Origin: Gamsiella multidivaricata
Taxonomy: Eukaryota; Mortierellomycota; Mortierellomycetes; Mortierellales; Mortierellaceae
NCBI RefSeq assembly: GCF_025024155.1
Contig: NW_026251789.1
Coordinates: forward strand, 94,693 to 158,692
Length of the DNA: 64,000 bases
Direction: 5' to 3'
The notes beneath the pieces were generated by a model that did no database searches, was not told where the DNA came from, and worked only from the letters and a program-made list of their open reading frames with translations. Of the stretch, positions 12,301 to 23,487 are shown piece after piece. Within the stretch, counting starts at the first letter, position 1, and each line of letters opens with the position of its first letter. Both the position numbers and the translations under genes were made by a program.

Positions 12301-14273
12301 GCCTTGGAGCTGAAGACTGGAGGGGCAACCATGGCTGACGTTACCGAGTGGAGATGCAGGTTGCATGAGCCATCCTATAAATTCAAGAAAACGTTAATCG
12401 ACCGCGTCAATTTTTGAGAATAGAAGAAAACACACAAAGTATTAGGTCTGGGAGACATACTGTGCTGGGAGTGCAGGAGTGTCGCCGTCCATCGGCTCCT
12501 GTCTCTGGTGGCATGATGTACTGCCAACTCGCTCCAGCCTCAAATGTGATCTGCGTGCGCAATCTCTTCTCATCGTCTCGCGGATAAGAGGCATGATTGT
12601 CCACGATGTTGACAATGTACACGCCATCGATATTCTGGATCTTTTCAAAGTCCACGGTGTCATCCCTGTTGCGGTTGGTGTACTGCTTTGATCGAACAAA
12701 ATAAGTGCCGTTGGAGTTACTGAGCATCAGGCTTCCAAACGTATCCTCGGGGTTCGCCTTGACATCCACGACCAGACTATAGGGCGTTGATTCTAGAATG
12801 GTATATGACTAATGCAATGTCCACCACATAAAAGAAATGGCAAAGTCAGAGCGATACTTTTAGTCTTGAATACCGAGAGTTAATGCCATCTGGTCTTGCT
12901 GATATCCTTACATCTTGACGAAGATTTGAAGGTGCTGGGAAGTTCGCCCTAGCCCAAGTTCTTGCATCGTCCGAGACATAAAGCGACATATCGCCACTCG
13001 TGAGGTGCTTCTATTCTCGCATCAGCGTCAGGGCCAGAAATAGCCGCATGATCAGTCAAGTCAGCAACTCAGCCTGAGTATCTCAATGCATATAGTGCAA
13101 AGCAGCCATGCGTGGTAGACACCATACCTCAGCGGCCAGCATGTATGATTCCTTGGTCACAAAGTTGACGATGGCGGATCGATCAAGGCTGCCAAACACG
13201 ACAGGCTCCTTGGTCTCAAAGAAATCTTGACTTTTGACCAGACGTGCATCATCAAATGTGGTGGTTCCGTCATCCCTTAGCTGCTTGAACTCCAAACAAT
13301 GAATCAACTCTGTTGGTGCATCGTCGAAATTGGTGCTTGAGACTGCCCATTCGCACTTGTGAGTGTATCCCAGCAGTTTCTTTGGTGGCGTATCGAATCC
13401 ATCCCTTGTATAGTATGTCTAGAGGCATGAATATTTAATGTCAAGCATGAGTCTACACCATTGAGTGGAGGGAATGACAAGTGTAAAGACAGCCATTTAT
13501 CCAGGGAATCGCTCCTCACCTCCTGATGGCACCGACCGCGACCGTCACACGAGTTGCCAAGGATCAAAATCCAGTTGGGCCGAGTGGCATGGAAAGAGAG
13601 CACGTAGTGCTCCTCGATTGGGGGGAGCTCAGTCTCGAACCGTGTCCAGGTTGCGCCCTGGTCGTTGGTCTTGTAATGGGTTCTATCTCCCGTAATAATG
13701 AATGCCTGTAGTGCGAGCCAGTTAGATATCCAACTTTTGTACGGCAAAAGGCTCAATATGACGCAGGGTCGCATAAGGGGTCATCGCCATCGAACTACTT
13801 ACGGTTTTTGGGTCGAAAGAATGCATAATCAGGTTCAAGGCTCTCTCTCCAGGTATATCCCGCACCCTATTCCAGGACTTTCCCTCGTCTTGAGATCGAA
13901 AGACATTGCGGGCAGTGTCGTGATAGAGTATAATCTAGTCAGAAATAAGCAAGAGTGATGGGTGATCGGTTAGGAGGAAGAAGAGAACATCCAGAAGAGG
14001 CGAGAGGAGGGGGGGAATATGGATTGATGGGTTTACAGGTGAATCGGGAAAATAGTTGAGTCTTCGCGGTCCATAGTCGAATGAGTTTTCGGTCACGACA
14101 GGGTCTGACGGCGCAGCGTGGACGAAGTTGGCGCCCAGAATGAGAACGCAAGCGAGCAAGAGGTTGACCGAAGAGACGATACTGGTCAAGCGAGCGAGTC
14201 GTGATACTGGCTTGGTGGTAGTGGCCCTAGGATGAGCCTTGTCGGCTGTCGGCCTGTACCAAGACGCGTCCAT
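6301..14273 (-). CDS. VPS10/sortilin-family vacuolar sorting receptor with three VPS10 modules
   Basis: Type I sorting receptor of the late Golgi/endosome, homologous to yeast Pep1/Vps10, which carries soluble hydrolases to the vacuole. Fourteen exons fit in frame: 14273-14037, 13934-13803, 13705-13520, 13418-13128, 13010-12912, 12808-12461, 12374-12076, 11984-10757, 10652-9690, 9577-9200, 9099-8497, 8385-8007, 7902-7838 and 7740-6301. They give about 2,215 residues. A hydrophobic signal (LLLACVLILG) lies near the N-terminus. Asp-box-like S/T-x-D-x-G-x-T/S-W motifs recur throughout. The sortilin C-terminal cysteine signature CxCT-x3-DFECD occurs three times (about residues 620, 1290 and 1945), once per module. 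One membrane span (WVGILAASGGGAYALIFLLG) lies near residue 2035, followed by a tail of about 155 residues with a YHNL tyrosine signal and acidic clusters (DDDDEE). Yeast Pep1 has two modules, so three is unusual. Start chosen as the first ATG before the signal peptide. Confidence 0.93.
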
Positions 14274-14552
14274 GGTCGGGGTGATGCTGCGATTGAGGTG
14301 ATGTCTCAGCTGCGTTACTCTCGCTGAGGTACTTCCTGAAGTCAGGCAGGTGATGTTGTCAATCCTGTGTGCTTTGGTTCGAATCGGTCTGTCAATCGAG
14401 GGGTGGGAAGCAGAAGGAGCAGAAGCGGAAGGAAAAAAGAAATGAGGAACTAGAGAAGTCGACGCGCTTTATTACTGCTCACGTCATTTATTTTTGCTGG
14501 GCTTGGCATTGTCTCGCGACAGCCTCTCTGAAGGGGTATTTTACATATAGCG

Positions 14553-15313
14553 TTACATAAAATCCTCTTCGAATGCTTCGACATCGCCATCGTGATCCAT
14601 ATTCCTGTAGTTAGATGCGCCCTTCATATCCACATTGTCAAATATAGACGCATATCCCCGCTCGGACGCCTTTTGCTTCAATTTCTGGACCTGTTCGAGT
14701 TCTTTCTGCTGACGCTCCTGCTCCAGCTGCTTCTGCTGCCTCCGGCTCGCTCGTTCGTGATCTGCCTTCTCCTGGGCCAGATCGGGGAACTTTTCAACCT
14801 TAGTCTTGTTAAGTCGGTTGACAATGTCGTTTACCCTCTCGGCAACATAAACACGCTTGACGAGATTGTTCTTCTTGAAGCTGACCTGACCAACATCCAT
14901 GTCTCCTGTCTTCTTGAGATTCGACCAGGGCGTGTAAATGATCGTAAGGTTGTTTTTTTTGTTGCCCTCGATCGAGTTAGCCTTGACCAGTTGTGCGAGG
15001 TCATTTAGCAGCGGTTCTGGAATATTGTCCCATGTTTGACCGGGACCGAGGCGCAAGTAGACGTGCGCACTGGACAGTTTATCGACGTGAAACCATACGT
15101 CTTCCTCGAACCCGTGTTTGATCAAATCTTCGTTCTCGAACTTGTCCTTGCCCATGTAGATAAGGGCGGATGGGCTTACGACTATGCCGTTGAAGGTTGA
15201 AGGTTGAAAGAAGGAGTAGGGGAGATGCGCTGAGTGATTCGTCTCTCATCGGGATCCAGTCCAGACATTGCGGTCTACAAGGTCTTACCGTTCGATGTAA
15301 AGTACAGAACCAT
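14553..15313 (-). CDS. CCDC25-like protein (NFACT-R domain)
   Basis: Two exons, 15313-15289 and 15181-14553, give 217 residues, close to human CCDC25 (208). The first exon encodes only MVLYFTSN. It joins in phase to [18 protein letters not shown], which is the family N-terminus. Core motifs are [26 protein letters not shown] and [11 protein letters not shown] charged coiled coil (about 130-185) follows and the protein ends in an acidic EEDFM, as in animals. The NFACT-R domain is shared with Rqc2/NEMF-type RNA-binding proteins; the cellular role in fungi is not established here. The gene is divergent from the LEA-2 gene across about 1.07 kb. Confidence 0.93.
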
Positions 15314-16379
15314 CCTTGGCTGTTTCTTGGGAGCTGTTTGTTTGCCTTCTTGCTCGTTTCAATTGGGTTCTTCTGTTCTACGCTTCCGCCGTATATATAG
15401 TGTGTCGCTGCTTTGCTGTTGTGGTCTCTTTTGTCGAATGTCGAACCATCTGCAGGATGTCGAATGTCAAAAAAAAAAAAAAGCCGTTGTGCTTTCGAAA
15501 AGTGTGTGACTTTTTTTTTTTTTTTTTGAGTGTCAGGGCCGCAGCGCGAAGTCTTCGCCACGCTCAGGACAAACGCCCTGTTCCAGATAGGGCTCAGACC
15601 AATCTGATACCTCCAAATCGCCTCCGCGGTCTGGGGTGCAGGGTGTCTGTTCGCGAAACGCGGAGAACAGACGGTAACATCAGGAAGATTGCTACAGTCC
15701 TGCTGTAATTTTTTCTTCTAACCTCAAGGTGGACTGAAGGTTTGATCATTGTGATGCGAGGCATCTTGGCATTTTGAGCGCGCTATAGCCAGGCTAGTTG
15801 ATGCAGCTGAGCCTGGGCAAGATATTCCCGGAGCATTTCCATCGGACTAGCGTGGTTGCCCTGGGTTGGGTCCAAGGCGATAAAGCGACGCAGGAGAGGA
15901 GAGAGTCGGTAAGAAGGGAAGGCGTGGTGGCATGTTAAGGAAAAGTGTTGGCCCGGGCTGTGCGGATATTTATTATATTTCTCACTCGTCCCCCTCTCCG
16001 TTGTGCCTTTGTGAGAGAAAAGAAAAATAAAAATAGAATTTCAAATTTCAAATTGCAAAACGAAGAAAAAAGGTGTCATCCACTGGGAGCGACGACAGTT
16101 CTTCCACTCGTCGACACTCTCTTTCCCTCGCTCCTTCTTGCTCTCTCTCTCGTTCTCGCTTTCTCGCTTTCTCTCTTTCTCTCTTTCTTTCCTCCATTCT
16201 CCTTCTCCCACCCTTCAATTGCTACCACACCCCCCCGCGGCCGCTGTCGAACACCCCTTCCTTCCCTCGATTCCTATCCACACCAGTCCCCTTCGTTCTC
16301 CTGCATCCCAGCATACCGTATCGTCGTATCGTCGCATCGTCGTATCGTCGCATCGCATAGTCTATCACATCGCACCAGC
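15314..16379. promoter_or_regulatory. Divergent upstream region of CCDC25-like and LEA-2 genes
   Basis: No gene is supported here. It holds A14 (15470-15483) and T18 (about 15511-15528) tracts. A CT-rich 5' leader runs from 16130 to 16300. A short tandem array of CGTATCGTCGCAT-like units lies at about 16317-16365, just before the LEA-2 start codon. A long open frame through 15945-16379 is not taken as coding because its composition changes sharply at the ATG at 16380. Confidence 0.5.
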
Positions 16380-17911
16380 ATGAGCTACTACAACACCAAC
16401 TCGACTTCGCCAAGGCAGGGCCACTCGGCCGCCTACGCCCCCTCGACCACCTACGCCCCCACAAAGCCCCACTACACCAACTCCCCCTCCTCCGCCAATG
16501 CCTACGTCGCCCACGCCCCCACCTACATCGACTCGCCCTTTGATGACGAGCCCGTCCCCCCCGCCAACAGCCACGAGAAGTCTCCCTACGACAACCCCTA
16601 CAACCCCGACTACATGCCCTCGTCCTACAAGAGCAACACCAACAGCGCCACCCTCAACAACAACTACACTCAGGAACACGCCCTCTCCCCCTCCTTCTCA
16701 GAAAAGAAGCTCGGCTCACCAGACGCCATCGGAGGTCAGACCTATGCAATGCAGCATCTCCCCAGCAACAACCAGAACAGCCACAACAGCTACAACCGCG
16801 ACTCCTACTCGAACCAGCAGTACTACAATGGCTACGACGAAGACCGTCCCTCCCTCTCGAACGACACAGCTCCCATGCGGCCCCACAAGGACATGGAGAC
16901 CAGCGAGGGCCTCACCCGCAGCAAGAGCGGCGTGACCCGGGTCAGGTACGGCAAGGAAAAGTCAAAGTACCTCCCCTGCTTCCCCTGTATCCGCTCGACC
17001 TGTGGTCGCGTCACCTGCTGCATCTGCCTGTTGCTCTTCCTGGCCATCATCGCCTTGGCTGTTGTCGTCTTTGTTGTCTTCAAGGTGCCCAAGGTCGAAT
17101 ACCTCGGCATGCAGGGCGAGCCCCAGTTTGCCTTCAACCAGGGCAACACCACCCTCGGCGTCAACCTCGTCGCCAACATCCAGGTCGTCAACCCCAACCC
17201 CATTGGATTCAAGTTTGAGGCCATCACTGCCACGGTATGTCTCCTCCTATTCACATCTTATTTGATTACCGCCATTGTTTATCCATCTATCTTAAGAATG
17301 CTTGGGTTGTACGGGTAAAGGGTGGGGGGTCGGATGGATGGGCGCAACGTAACAACTTTCATTCAATTTATCAGGGATGAAAAAAAAAAAAAAAAAGGCT
17401 GTTGTCATCTCATTTTTGAATGTCTTTTTTTGTCTTTGTGGATCTTTTGAAGTGATGCATTGGAGCCCAGTGGCGGTGCCAAGCTCAACGGCGCAAGGTC
17501 TGGGGTGAACACCTTGACTGACCAACGAACACCATTTTTTTTTTTTAATAGGCCTACTACCCGAACTATGCTCCACCCATTGGAGGAGGAAATCTGACCC
17601 AGGTCGACTTCCCCAGTCATTCGAACAAGACCATCCAGTTCCCCATCGCCGCCAGCTACCAGGGATCTCAGGATGCGGGCTTCACCGTCGTCAAGGACAT
17701 CCTCAGCAGATGCGGAGTCCTCGGCTCAGCCGCGACACAGCTGACCATCAACTACGACCTCAAGCTCACCATCCGTATCCTCCTCATCTCCATCAGTCCC
17801 ACCATCAAGAACCAGCACGTCAACCTTGCTTGTCCCCCCAACATCGAGGACATCCTCAATGGTGTCCCCGGTGGGCTGACGAGTTTCCTCGGCGGTGGCA
17901 AGGGCGCATAA
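16380..17911 (+). CDS. LEA-2 (late embryogenesis abundant type 2 / NHL-like) domain single-pass membrane protein
   Basis: Two exons, 16380-17234 and 17552-17911, with phase-0 GTATGT/TAATAG splice sites, give 404 residues. Residues 1-200 are a low-complexity cytosolic region rich in S, Y, N and P (YDNPYNPDY type). Cysteine-rich PCFPCIRSTCGRVTCC precedes a strong membrane span (about 214-236, LLLFLAIIALAVVVFVVF). The rest is an all-beta LEA-2 domain with NTTLGVNLVANIQVVNPNPI, the usual motif of this fold. Fungal relatives are vacuolar or plasma-membrane proteins of mostly unknown role; the function here is not assigned. T/A tracts lie in the intron. Confidence 0.85.
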
Positions 17912-18185
17912 AACAGCCACTTCTCTTTTTTCTTCTCGCTCTCTCTTCACCCTCACCGTCATTGTACAATAACCGAAAAGCGCTGGCATTCTTTCTTTGT
18001 TCTTGCCAATCCCAACTCTTTTGACAACACAATGCAATGATTATCCAACCATCCACTCCATCCCCTTCCTTGTACTGTCCAGGAATCAGTCCTCAGGTAT
18101 ATTTTTATCCTTTGTACATTTTTTATTTCTATCATCATAAATAAAAAAAAGAGATGATCACCCTCTACATTGAGTAAAATAGTAT

Positions 18186-21100
18186 TTAATAGTAGTCAGG
18201 CTTGAGTTTCCACCATCCTTGACCATCGGTCACCGATCTCTCAAAGACTGCAATGCCCCTTAGCATCTTTTTAAATACGATCTGCTCGATTTCTGCTAGT
18301 TGGTGTTGAAAATGCGCCACCAAATCTGCAGATCGAACGCGTCCGCCATGGTCCAACATGTAGTCCCGGATCTTCATGATCAAATTCTCGCGCGTTCCGT
18401 CCTGAAGAACAGACGTTGCAACAAATGCGTCAGAAATCGTGGGAGAGGAATCGCGCGAGGACGATCGCGAGCTCGTACTCACAGCACTTGAACTCTCCTG
18501 TTCCAATCGCTTGCGCTCCATCATGCCCGCCAGTAAAGACGATGAGCTGGCCGCATCTAAAGATGATGCTCCAAATCCAGATTGAGGTCGGCTTGTGTCT
18601 GTCGTTCCCGCAGCTCCTCGACCAAACTTTAATAAGCTGCCGTTATTACCATTATTCAATGCAGCGGCGACACTTGGATTAAACGTATTGGCCGTTCCAA
18701 ACCTCGGCTTGGGTGTCGACGATACTGCTGAGGATGACGACTGCTGATGCATCAAAAACGTCTTTGGTGCACCAGCAGATCCAGACTTGCCAGTCCAAGT
18801 CGGCACATCGAGGTCCTGTCGCCGGCGTCGCTTTCTCGATTCTTTGAGTGCCGCCATTGCGCGCTCCGCGACTCTTGTCGCTAATCGATATCACAGAAAA
18901 ATATATGTTTATACGTGTCAGAAACATTCTTCATGCTGCAGCGCGTCATAATGTAAGAGAAGTGGTCTATACCTTCTCGCTCCACGATCAAATTTTCTTG
19001 TTTCGCAGCGTCCATGATCTCATCGTGCTTGAGTGCACTGTGAACGCCCGAAGACTCGAAAAGGCTGGCAAGAATATTAACCTCAGAGCCCTCATGAGAA
19101 GTCTCTCCAGCTGAATCCTTGTTCGGCCTGAAGTTCAGCTCTTCGTCCTCCTCGCCCTTCACGCCGCCTGGAAGGGAGCTGGACTCGCGTGGTACGTTGC
19201 TACAGAAATAATTCCGTGTAGAATTAGTAAAACGCGCTCAATAAAAAAAACAACAACAGGTACATCAAGCACATCAAGCACATCACTCACAACTTCTCGA
19301 CTTTGCGAACACCGTCCAGTCTCGAAAGCTCATCCAGGCTATCGCCGCCTCGTTTGGACCGTCCTTTGCCTTTGGACGGTTTGGTCTTGATAGACACTTC
19401 AGACCCCTGGAATATCCCACCTGTCTCTGTACCAACTGCATTCTCGCCTTCAAGCGAAAACAGATCAGCCATATCATGACTCTTGAAGAATCGCCGCTGC
19501 TTGGGGTCCTTAAGGATCTTGTTTGTCAGGAACTGCTTGAAGATCTGGCGATGATAGATCTTTTCCTCGATCGTTCCAGATGTCATGAGGCGGTAGATAG
19601 TCACAGCCCTCGTCTGTCCAAGTCGCCATGCTCGCTCTCGTGCCTGAATGTCCGTCGACGGGTTCCAGTCTGGGTCAAAGATAATAACACGGTCCGCTCC
19701 TGTCAGATTGACTCCCAGTCCTCCAACCTTGGTCGTCAGCAGGAATACATAAATGTCATCCCTCGCATTATACTCGTCCACGAGTCCCATTCGGTTCTGG
19801 ATCGGTGTCATGCCATCCATACGCCTGTAGACATAACCCTCGCTCTTGATGAACTTTTCCAGGATGTCAAGCATGGTTCGCGTCTGAGAGAACAGAAGCA
19901 CGCGATGCTTCTCCTTTTGCCACATCTGCAAAAGTGCCTTCACGACCACCATCTTGCCGCTCTTCTTGTAGTCGCCGTAACCGGGATCGTCCTTATGATG
20001 TTCGCGGCCCAAGATATCGGCGTGGTTGCAGATCTTGCGCACGAGGTCGATTCCATAAAGGGCATGTCGCTTCCCTTCCATGATCGATGTTAGCTCGTCC
20101 GACTTTATAAATTTCTCGTATGCTGCGCGCTGGGGCGGAGTCAGTTTGCAGAATAGGACCTGCTCTGATTTCTTGGGCATATCGGATGCGACGTCGGCCT
20201 TCATTCGCCTGAGAAGATACGGGCTGATCAGGTCTCTCAGCACGCAGGCGCACTTGTATGCTGTCTGTACTTGAATGTTGCTGGCATTTGCATATCCGCC
20301 AAGGTTGATGGGGATTGCAAACTGAGACTGGAACACAGGCAAAGTACCCAGTCGTCCAGGGAACACAAAGTCGAAGAGGGACCAGAGCTCGTTCAAGTTG
20401 TTTTGAATAGGGGTACCGGATAGAATGATGCGATGCGGTGTCCTGAATTGCTTGCACGTCAACGTGATGTCCGCATCGGGGTTCCTGATCTTGTGACCCT
20501 CATCCAGCACAATGTATGACCAGTTCTTTCGAAGAAGCCGCGAGGAATGGATACGAAGACCTGCATAGGTCGTAACGATAACATGTCCCTTGGCGCTGAT
20601 CCGGTCCACAATGTCGTCTGCCACTGTCCTTTCTTCAGCCTCTGCTGCCGTCCTTCCTCGCCTTGGTCCGCCTCCGAAACGCTTCTTAGCCTTTCGCTTC
20701 TTCCTCAGACCGCCGCTGCTGTATCCATCTGAAAAAGAATCGGCGTCCAGGTCTTCCTCGGCTTCAACCTTGCTGTGCATACCACTTCCGCTCGAGTGAA
20801 GGATGGCCACACGCATCGGAGGCCACCACCGGTGAAACTCCTTAACCCATTGTTTCAATAGTGTTGCTGGACAGACAATGATGATAGGAGCGTCCAACTT
20901 TCCGCTGTAAAGAAGGCCTGCCAGAAACGAGATGATTTGGATCGTCTTGCCAAGACCCTAAAAATAAAAGCAATAAAAATAATTTGCTCCGCATGTCAGG
21001 AATAAAGCTCACCATTACAGAACCGCACTTCATAGGTTGCTAGAGTCCAGCCAAGCTTGATGGCTCACCATTTCGTCACCAATGATCCCACCGGCACCTT

Positions 21101-22862
21101 GACAGTGCAGTTCCCAGAGCCATTGCGTGCAAGTCTTTTGATAGTCAAATAGGTTGGAGTAAATATCTCCTGGAATTTTGTAACCACCCTCCAGTTCCGC
21201 GTCGGGCATATTCGGGTGTGGATTATACATCTCGATGGCTGGGTCCAGCTTTTGTTCTGGATTCTCCCAACTTTCGCTCAAGTCGGTCTCCATGGACGCG
21301 TCCGGCTAATTACAAAAAGTTCATATATACACATGAGATTTTATTCACACTCTTCAAAGATACCTGCAAAACACTACCGTTGCCACTTACGTGGTTCACT
21401 CTCCAGCGGAGGTGCCTCCTTTTCTGTGCCCAGTCGGACAGACGCTTCTGGTAATGCATCTCATCCCCGTCATCTTCGCACAAGAACTTGTAAGCCGTCC
21501 CTCCTTTAGTTCTTTTTTTCAACGACTTTTCATCCAGCAGCTGATCCACTGATTTGAAGTCATCATCCTCAGAAGTCTCTGGAATATCTGAGTAAGCTCT
21601 GTCGTCCTTTGAGTCAACTTCGCTATCAGCTCCTTCCGGATTCACAAAGTCTGGATCGAGCGCATCCGAATCATTATAGTCGTCGTCACCGTTGACACTG
21701 TCATTAAAATCATCATCATCGTCGCGATCTATCCTGGAAGCGATCTTGTTCCGCGCTTTCCTCATACTGGACCGCTCTGCAGGAGCATTACTGCTCCGTG
21801 AGGTTTCTTTTTGATTCTTTGCCTTCGATTCCTTACCGATCAAACTCCATGATGGTCGTGGTAGGTGGACGTGTGACTTTGGAGACTGGTCTGTGGTTGA
21901 GGGACCTGCCATTGTGAATCCTGAAGGTGCATCCTGCTTTGACTTTTCAAGGCCTGACACAGCAGCAAACGGTGTGATCTTTCCGGTCCTGATCAAATAC
22001 TCTCGATGAGATTCGCCATCCTGCTGTCCAGAAGATGTAGATGTCGATGAAGCTGGATAAATTACGAGGAAGGAAAGAATGAGCAAGATATACGGTTAAT
22101 GGCCATCGCGACTGCTCTCTGCCGTGAACCAGACAAGTGATCGTATGCTTACTTGATAGAGGAGCTCCATTCCTTCGCCCACGGATTCGATCTTTGATAT
22201 CCTGTTCATCCTTTTCAGCCTGTGCGAGTTCCTCATTCTATAGTAAGGGGTTGCCAATGCGCGTAAGCTAGAGTATTGTACGGTCCATCTCCCAACGAGA
22301 GCTTGGTGAATATGCCCCTACCAACTCGCCTAGACGCTCCTCCAAATTGGATAATGCAAAGGAACTCCGGTCCAGCTTCTTGCGATTTCCCTCCAGTTTC
22401 TTGATCTCTAAGCGAACTTTACTGTTGAGTTAGGTGCAAGCAGGTTAGGATAGGGTCGACAGTGCCAGTCATTGACGATGGACGGATTAAGCGCGGATTC
22501 TGCGTTGAGCTGACGTGCTTTGCATTCTTGAGGGTCTTTTCCAATCGCTTTTTGTCCAGTTCGTTGTCCTTCGCATCGAGGGCCTTGCTGGCCTACAATC
22601 AAAGTAAGAATATTTCAAAGTCAATCGATATGACGCACTGATTAGACAACGGATGCTAGTGGTTTCTGCTGTGATGAAGTACCTTGGCCATGATATCCCT
22701 TTCCAAGTCATCCTGGTTGACCATGCCGACCCCGAGCAAGGAATCGAGGTCCCCTGCGACCTGGTCTTCTGAGGTTGGATTGGACTGTGTCATGGTCTCG
22801 ACTTCCTCCAGAGGAGGTTCTGTCTTGACAGTGGTATCCTGAGAGTGTTGCTGACCATCCAT
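18186..22862 (-). CDS. RAD26: Rad26/CSB (ERCC6) transcription-coupled repair Snf2 ATPase
   Basis: DNA-dependent ATPase that acts on RNA polymerase II stalled at lesions. Nine exons: 22862-22683, 22592-22519, 22421-22322, 22237-22153, 22052-21391, 21305-21069, 20957-19291, 19199-18973 and 18880-18186. They give about 1,308 residues. The family signature [10 protein letters not shown] is near residue 160. The Walker A region GDEMGLGKT is split by an intron. It is followed by DEGH (DEGHKIRNP), [46 protein letters not shown] and the RAWRLGQTR arginine-finger motif. The C-terminal 60 residues ([21 protein letters not shown] to [10 protein letters not shown]) resemble the CSB winged-helix end. The second exon needs a non-GT (GC) donor at 22518-22517 to keep frame; this is the weakest junction. 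It is divergent from the kinase gene across 625 bp. Confidence 0.93.
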
Positions 22863-23487
22863 TGGGGGGAGGGAGGGTTAATGAGGGTACTGTTGTAGGG
22901 TGGAATGAGTCGATTGAGAGAATGGAGAGTCGCTTTGAAGGGGGATGGGTTCGGAAACAAAGAAAGACGGGATGAACAAAAGGAAGGTGGTCGAGGTGTG
23001 GTTTGAGTCAGTGGTATATATGGGTCGAATGTCGTTCTGCGCACGCGCAGTTTGAACACTTTTGCCACCGAAATGCACTTTGCCCAGTTGCAAGTGCAGC
23101 AAGGGAGCGGAAGTGTTGGAAGCGTGCGTGCGTTCCATACGTGCAATACTCACTTGAGCTCCTCTCTCAGCGGCATTTTCGCTTTCGGCATTTTCGCTTT
23201 CGCTTTCGCTTTCCTGTCTTTTGTGGCCCCCCTCCTTCTTTGCATCCTTCCTTTGATCTCAATCCTCCCTCATTCTCATTCCCCTCTTCTCATTCGTCAG
23301 CTGATCCAGTCTTCTTTTTCTTTTTTATGTGGTGCGCCAGTGTACAGCGCAACATAGGATAGGAGAAATCTGCACCCTATCTCACCCCCTGGCACGCTTT
23401 TCAATTGAACCCACCTTGGCACAGCACTCTGTGTCCTACTCCATCCCTGCACTTTCCCCATACACTCTGCACTACAGAAACGGTTTG
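22863..23487. promoter_or_regulatory. Divergent upstream region of RAD26 and the kinase gene
   Basis: No coding sequence is supported. It contains a repeated TTTTCGCTTTCG motif (about 23174-23212) and CT-rich stretches typical of fungal leaders. Confidence 0.45.

Noticed and set aside
15945..16379. In-frame N-terminal extension of the LEA-2 protein
   Set aside because: It translates simple CT repeats, while the ATG at 16380 starts the normal Y/S/N-rich region. The extension is most likely 5' leader.
16365..16679. Minus-strand glycine/valine-rich frame
   Set aside because: It is the shadow of the LEA-2 protein's repetitive coding sequence.
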